From contig CAMBID010000042.1 in NCBI GenBank assembly GCA_945867445.1, positions 1-6,693 of the forward strand: DNA of 6,693 bases, written 5' to 3'. Every line of letters begins with the position of its first letter. Position 1 is the first letter of the stretch. The notes under the pieces are model-generated. The model saw nothing but the letters and a program-made list of their open reading frames with translations, was not told where the DNA came from and ran no database searches. This DNA is from an uncultured Clostridia bacterium. GTDB taxonomy: Bacteria > Bacillota > Clostridia > Oscillospirales > Oscillospiraceae. This document shows, in pieces, positions 6,690 to 6,693 of the stretch. Both the position numbers and the translations under genes were made by a program.

Positions 6690-6693
6690 ATGT
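6690..6693 (+). CDS. Start of a gene cut by the right edge
   Basis: ATG at 6690-6692 is preceded by AAAGGAGA (6673-6680) at 9-base spacing and by the promoter at 6621-6650. Only one codon is visible, so the product is unknown. Because it follows a LacI-family regulator and carries that regulator's possible site, a sugar uptake or metabolism gene is a reasonable guess only. Confidence 0.6.

Overview
The window is GC-rich, with compact genes, good Shine-Dalgarno (SD) sequences, sigma-A-type promoters and intrinsic terminators. The gene set is an AlbA_2-domain protein, a FliB-type cysteine-cluster protein, a MATE transporter, glyceraldehyde-3-phosphate dehydrogenase (GAPDH) and a PurR-like LacI-family regulator. 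Together these suggest a chromosomal segment of a high-GC Clostridia bacterium, possibly of the gut Oscillospiraceae type. That placement is inference from style and gene content; no taxonomic marker gene is present.

Layout. Positions 1-657 (minus) hold the N-terminal part of an AlbA_2 (Schlafen-type) protein that runs off the left edge. It is divergent from a probable two-gene operon on the plus strand: a FliB-type flagellin lysine-N-methylase homologue (819-1850) and a 12-helix MATE exporter (1913-3268), closed by a strong hairpin at 3276-3302. The next 600 bases hold no credible protein gene. They do contain a sigma-A promoter (3391-3419) followed by about 285 bases that look like a structured non-coding RNA: the 5' and 3' ends pair, a long irregular hairpin fills the middle, and a second long hairpin lies near the 3' end. 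The type-I GAPDH gene gap follows on the minus strand (3898-4917) with its own terminator (3815-3850).

The gap gene is divergent from a LacI/PurR-type regulator gene (5416-6432). The roughly 500-base region between them has a promoter for each gene, five copies of the LacI-family core AANCGNTT and three copies of a second motif, TTGCGYAA. The motifs sit at or next to both predicted transcription starts. The simplest reading is that the regulator controls both gap and itself. The gap transcript would also have a GC-rich, hairpin-containing leader of about 275 nt.

Downstream of the regulator are a terminator (6469-6515), an inverted repeat (6561-6588), another TTGCGCAA site (6594-6601), a promoter (6621-6650) and the first codon of the next gene (6690). 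That gene may be a further target of the regulator. The two most interesting items are the unassigned structured RNA at about 3426-3711 and the operator cluster between gap and the regulator gene.
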